26,039 nucleotides of DNA from an uncultured Pirellulaceae bacterium (GTDB lineage: Bacteria > Planctomycetota > Planctomycetia > Pirellulales > Pirellulaceae): contig CAKQWG010000022.1 in NCBI GenBank assembly GCA_934278005.1, forward strand, positions 1 through 26,039, in the 5' to 3' direction. Both the position numbers and the translations under genes were made by a program. Each line of letters opens with the position of its first letter. The first letter of the stretch is position 1. The notes beneath the pieces are model-generated. The model did not search any database. It was not told where the DNA came from and worked only from the letters and a program-made list of their open reading frames with translations. Shown in pieces: positions 23,064-26,039 of this stretch.

Positions 23064-23097
23064 TTCTCGCGACCTCCATTAGCGGAGGTCGCGGGAA
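23064..23097. terminator. Strong hairpin between convergent hisA and cyclophilin genes
   Basis: CGCGACCTCC (23068-23077) pairs perfectly with GGAGGTCGCG (23084-23093) over an ATTAGC loop. The stem extends to 14 pairs with one G-T. It lies 25 bases after hisA and 44 bases from the cyclophilin stop. It is probably a bidirectional terminator, though no T-run follows on the plus strand. Confidence 0.6.
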
Positions 23098-23140
23098 TGA
23101 TCCAACAAGGCCCTCCGGCCACAACGCGCTGTGCACACGT

Positions 23141-23764
23141 TTACTTCTTTTGCTTATCGAGCGCTTTATTCCACTCGTCGATTCGGTCTTTGTTAGCTTC
23201 GAACAGTGCATCGGTGCTATCGAGAACCTCAATCGATTCGATCTTGTCCCCTTGCTTGATGGAATCCACGACGTCCTGCCCCTTGGTGACTTTACCGAAC
23301 ACGGTATGCATGCCGTCCAAGTGAGGAGTCGGGCCGTGGGTAATGAAAAACTGACTGCCATTGGTCCGGCCAGTGTTTGAATAGGCGCGCTTGCCGCGGT
23401 CGGCATTGGCCATCGACAGGATGCCAGGGCTGTCATGCGACAGGCTGCGATCGGTTTCGTCTTCGAATTTGTAGCCCGGTCCACCGCTGCCGGTACCGGT
23501 AGGATCGCCACCTTGGATCATGAAATCGCTGATCACGCGATGGAAGGTCAAGCCATCGTAGTAGCCGCGTTTGGCCAAGTTCAAAAAGCTGGCGGCGGTG
23601 ACAGGCGCCTTGGACGCATACACGACCGTCTCGATGTCACCCTTGGAAGTTTTGATCACAACATTGATATCTGACAACGGTTTATCCTCTGCAAAAGTCT
23701 GTCCTACGATAGTCGCCCCAATCGCCAACATAGCGATCAGCGACAAAGCCGAATTTTTCTTCAT
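23141..23764 (-). CDS. Secreted cyclophilin-type peptidyl-prolyl cis-trans isomerase
   Basis: This isomerase catalyses proline cis-trans isomerisation to help exported proteins fold. Residues 1-25 are a clear signal peptide (KKN, then a hydrophobic core, TFA-E cleavage), so it acts outside the cytoplasm. The cyclophilin domain (about 33-190) shows [19 protein letters not shown] (74-92) with catalytic R76 and Q84, SMAN (117-120), [10 protein letters not shown] (135-144) and [12 protein letters not shown] (148-159). The Trp that binds cyclosporin is replaced by Leu149, as in most bacterial forms. The length is 207 residues. AGGAG lies 10 bases before the ATG. A Lys/Asp-rich tail ends in KQKK. 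It is divergent from the sulfatase and convergent with hisA. Confidence 0.94.
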   Translation of the reverse strand: MKKNSALSLIAMLAIGATIVGQTFAEDKPLSDINVVIKTSKGDIETVVYASKAPVTAASFLNLAKRGYYDGLTFHRVISDFMIQGGDPTGTGSGGPGYKFEDETDRSLSHDSPGILSMANADRGKRAYSNTGRTNGSQFFITHGPTPHLDGMHTVFGKVTKGQDVVDSIKQGDKIESIEVLDSTDALFEANKDRIDEWNKALDKQKK

Positions 23765-23773
23765 AGTATTGAA

Positions 23774-23779
23774 TCTCCT
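23774..23779 (-). promoter_or_regulatory. Ribosome binding site of the cyclophilin gene
   Basis: On the minus strand AGGAGA lies 9 bases before the ATG at 23764. It is one of the few strong Shine-Dalgarno sequences in the window. Confidence 0.6.
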
Positions 23780-23840
23780 GTTTTGTAATGTGAATGGACT
23801 CTAACTGGTTTTCTAACATCGCCGCGCTACCTGCACCGCC

Positions 23841-23864
23841 AGCCGACGGCGCTAGCCGCCGGCC
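23841..23864. repeat. Third copy of the dispersed palindromic repeat
   Basis: The unit AGCCGACGGCGCTAGCCG recurs here, followed by CCGGCC instead of the CGGGCC of the copies at 18-42 and 53-77. Flanking bases are also similar to the second copy (GCC before, a TTAC a little after). It lies in the gap between the cyclophilin and sulfatase genes, supporting a REP-like intergenic element. Confidence 0.6.
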
Positions 23865-23928
23865 CGTTATTACCCGTCGCGCGACCCTCCAGACAGGCCC
23901 CGCGATCGCTAAAGCCACCCCAGTTTAA

Positions 23929-23954
23929 CCCCATCCTCTCTACAGAGAATGGGG
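23929..23954. terminator. Hairpin in the cyclophilin/sulfatase gap
   Basis: CCCCAT (23929-23934) pairs with ATGGGG (23949-23954), and inside it CTCT pairs with AGAG around a CTAC loop with one mismatch. The genes on either side are divergent, so a terminator is not expected here. A leader structure for the sulfatase or another small repeat is possible. The type is assigned by shape only. Confidence 0.3.
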
Positions 23955-24045
23955 TCGGCTGGTCACTCGGCAGCGCGCAGCCCGAATGAAGCGTTATCAT
24001 AGGCCACTGGGACGAAATTTCTATCCATCCTGCGCGAGATGTGCC

Positions 24046-25965
24046 ATGCATTCTGCAATACCTCGGTCCACAGCCTGCTTGTACTTAACGCCCCAAAGCG
24101 TGGTAGGGATGCTGCTGGCAATTTTTTGTTGCCAGTTTACCAGTGCCCAGGACACTTCGTTGAAACAGTCCCTGCGCCCCAACTTTTTATGGCTCACCTC
24201 CGAAGACAATGGGCCGGAACTGGGATGTTACGGCGACGCATACGCCGATACGCCCAACATCGATGCGCTGGCCGCCCGGTCGCTGCGGTATACCAACTGT
24301 TGGTCCAACGCTCCCGTGTGTGCGCCGGCCCGTACGACACTGATAACCGGCATGTATCCCACCAGTCTCGGCGCGCAGCACATGCGCAGCCAAGTGGCTC
24401 TGCCACCCCAGTTTGAACTCTACCCGCAGCTCTTCCGCCAGCTGGGATACTACTGCACCAACAATTCCAAGCAGGACTACAACCTGGACAAGGGGGAGGA
24501 TGTATGGGACGAATCGAGCAGCAGAGCTCACTGGCGCAAGCGTCGCCCAGGGCAGCCGTTTTTTGCGGTGTTCAATTCGACCATCAGCCACGAGAGCAAA
24601 CTCCGCACCCGTCCCCACCAAGCCATCCACGATCCGGCGAGAGTGAGCGTTCCACCCTACCATCCGGATACCCCTGAGGTTCGCCAGGACTGGGCCCAAT
24701 ACTACGATCGCGTCACCGAAATGGACCGCGAGGTAGGCCGCGTTCTGCAACAGCTAAAGGAGGATGGATTATCCGAGAACACGATCGTGTTCTACTACGG
24801 AGACCATGGTAGCGGCATGCCGCGCAGCAAGCGTTGGCTATACCAGAGCGGACTGCACGTGCCGCTCATCGTGCACATTCCCGAGCGGTTGCAGTCGCTG
24901 CTCAAACAACCGATAGCTGCGGGCAGTACCAGCGATCGACTCGTCAGCTTTGTCGACTTCATGCCCACCGTCTTAAGTTTGGCTGGCCAACGCCCGGCGG
25001 CCGAACTACAAGGCCACGCGTTTTTAGGCCAGTATGCTACCGAGGCTCCGCAGTACCTATTTGGTTTTCGCGACCGCATGGATGAACGTTACGACATGTC
25101 GCGCGCCGTGCGCGATGACCAGTTCCTGTACATCCGCAACTTCTACCCACAGCGTCCCCAGGGAGCCTACCTGGCTTACATGTTTGAAACGCCCACTACG
25201 CGCGTTTGGAAGGAGCTCTTCGATGCTGGTCGTCTGGATGGGGCCCAGAGCGTGTTCTGGCAGCCCAAGCCGACCGAGGAGCTATACGAGATTGCGGCCG
25301 ACCCTTATCAGATCCACAACTTGGCGGCGGAAGCCGCGCACCAACCGACTCTCGAGCGTCTGCGCAAAGCCAACCAAGAATGGATGCTGAGCATCGCTGA
25401 TTTGGGACTGCTGCCCGAAGGCCAAATGCTGGAGCTGGCTGGCAGCGACACGCCTTACGCACTCGGACAGGACCGCGAGCGTTATCCCATCGACGAAATC
25501 TACGCTGCGGCGGATCTGGCCACGCGTCCCACGGCCGACGATTTACCGCAGTTGCTGAAGCACTTGGTTGCGCGTCATGCTACGGTACGCTACTGGGTTG
25601 CCAACGGGCTGCAACTGCGTGCGCAGCGAGACGAGCAGCGCGTGGCTGCCGTGGGAGCTACCCGTGGGATGACGACCGATCCTTCGCCCTACGTCCGCTG
25701 CGTAGCCAGCGAGACCATGGCTCGTTATGGTAATCCGCTGGATCGCGAGCTGGCCATCGCCAGTTTGCTAGACATGTCCGACCCGCGCAAGACCAACACC
25801 TTCGTCGCCATGCTAGCTCTCAATTGCTTGGAGTGGTGCAATCCCAGCCGGGCTGAACTTGGTCAGCGTCTCGAAGGTTTACCGCAGCGCGACCCAGCGC
25901 TTGCCAAACGCTACGACAGCTACATACCCCGTTTAGCCAAGCGCATTGAATCTGTGGCCAACTAG
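24046..25965 (+). CDS. Secreted formylglycine-dependent sulfatase with C-terminal helical-repeat tail
   Basis: This is an arylsulfatase-family hydrolase that removes sulfate esters, probably from sulfated polysaccharides, outside the cytoplasm. Numbered from the ATG at 24046 (639 residues): a signal peptide with hydrophobic core at about 14-31 and SAQ-D cleavage; FLWLTSEDNGPELGCYGD (47-64), whose acidic pair is the usual calcium-binding start; CAPAR (92-96), the CxPxR motif whose Cys is converted to formylglycine; and YYGDHGSGMPRSKRWLYQSG (251-270) with metal-binding DH and active-site Lys. Residues from about 500 on are helical and resemble HEAT repeats (HATVRYWVANGLQL, DPSPYVRCVASETMARYG). 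The frame also opens at ATG 23986, but the inner start gives a normal signal peptide. The substrate is unknown; an anaerobic-type or FGE maturase is not encoded here. Confidence 0.9.
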   Translation: MHSAIPRSTACLYLTPQSVVGMLLAIFCCQFTSAQDTSLKQSLRPNFLWLTSEDNGPELGCYGDAYADTPNIDALAARSLRYTNCWSNAPVCAPARTTLITGMYPTSLGAQHMRSQVALPPQFELYPQLFRQLGYYCTNNSKQDYNLDKGEDVWDESSSRAHWRKRRPGQPFFAVFNSTISHESKLRTRPHQAIHDPARVSVPPYHPDTPEVRQDWAQYYDRVTEMDREVGRVLQQLKEDGLSENTIVFYYGDHGSGMPRSKRWLYQSGLHVPLIVHIPERLQSLLKQPIAAGSTSDRLVSFVDFMPTVLSLAGQRPAAELQGHAFLGQYATEAPQYLFGFRDRMDERYDMSRAVRDDQFLYIRNFYPQRPQGAYLAYMFETPTTRVWKELFDAGRLDGAQSVFWQPKPTEELYEIAADPYQIHNLAAEAAHQPTLERLRKANQEWMLSIADLGLLPEGQMLELAGSDTPYALGQDRERYPIDEIYAAADLATRPTADDLPQLLKHLVARHATVRYWVANGLQLRAQRDEQRVAAVGATRGMTTDPSPYVRCVASETMARYGNPLDRELAIASLLDMSDPRKTNTFVAMLALNCLEWCNPSRAELGQRLEGLPQRDPALAKRYDSYIPRLAKRIESVAN

Positions 25966-25971
25966 TGTGGC

Positions 25972-25988
25972 CCGACGCTCCGCGTCGG
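25972..25988. terminator. Hairpin after the sulfatase gene
   Basis: CCGACGC (25972-25978) and GCGTCGG (25982-25988) form a perfect seven-pair stem with a TCC loop, six bases after the sulfatase stop. GC-rich, without a T-run. It may end the transcript or be another short palindromic repeat. Confidence 0.45.
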
Positions 25989-26039
25989 CCCCTCCCGCCT
26001 CAATCAAATCATCTGGAATATTGTCTGTGTTGAGTTTCC

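Noticed and set aside
23929..23954. Riboswitch or attenuator for the sulfatase
   Set aside because: Only a single imperfect hairpin is visible, with no known aptamer features, so it is listed only as a hairpin.

Overview
The window looks like ordinary chromosome of a planctomycete, most likely of the Pirellulales. This is inferred from the mix of families: a secreted formylglycine sulfatase with a C-terminal helical-repeat tail, a DUF1080 (3-keto-disaccharide hydrolase) lipoprotein-like/secreted protein, a MoxR-DUF58-BatA-vWA cluster with very large membrane vWA proteins, amino-acid genes scattered outside their usual operons, few strong Shine-Dalgarno sites, and short GC-rich palindromic repeats in gaps. 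No tRNA, rRNA, CRISPR array, transposase, integrase, phage gene or toxin-antitoxin pair was seen. Nineteen protein genes fill almost all of the sequence, and no gene-free stretch exceeds 300 bases.

Layout. Positions 1-290 hold a doubled palindromic repeat and the upstream region of a Ppx/GppA phosphatase (291-1871). A lone GT2 glycosyltransferase and an LpxH-like metallophosphoesterase follow on the minus strand (about 2086-4212). Divergent from them, a tightly packed plus-strand operon (4300-10866) encodes a MoxR AAA+ ATPase, a DUF58 protein, a BatA-like vWA membrane protein and a second large vWA membrane protein. The stop and start codons overlap or nearly touch at each junction.

From 10924 to 19206 the minus strand carries two sets. 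One is a fatty-acid set, in transcription order: acyl-CoA ligase, thiolase, 4HBT-type thioesterase, fused enoyl-CoA hydratase/3-hydroxyacyl-CoA dehydrogenase, and membrane fatty-acid desaturase. It resembles beta-oxidation but has no acyl-CoA dehydrogenase in the window. Upstream of it lies a DUF1080-HAD phosphatase pair.

From 19410 the plus strand carries ilvD (valine/isoleucine synthesis), a prepilin-peptidase-like membrane protein that keeps the Cys4 N-terminal domain but has lost both catalytic aspartates, and hisA (histidine synthesis). A secreted cyclophilin (minus) and a secreted sulfatase (plus) close the window, separated by a third copy of the palindromic repeat and another hairpin.

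No strong case for an entirely new system was found. The best leads are the peptidase-dead A24-like protein translationally linked to ilvD, the ligase-thiolase-thioesterase-FadJ-desaturase operon, and the dispersed palindromic repeat. Start sites for several genes were moved inward from the longest open frame on the basis of domain starts, signal peptides or ribosome sites; each such case is stated in its entry.
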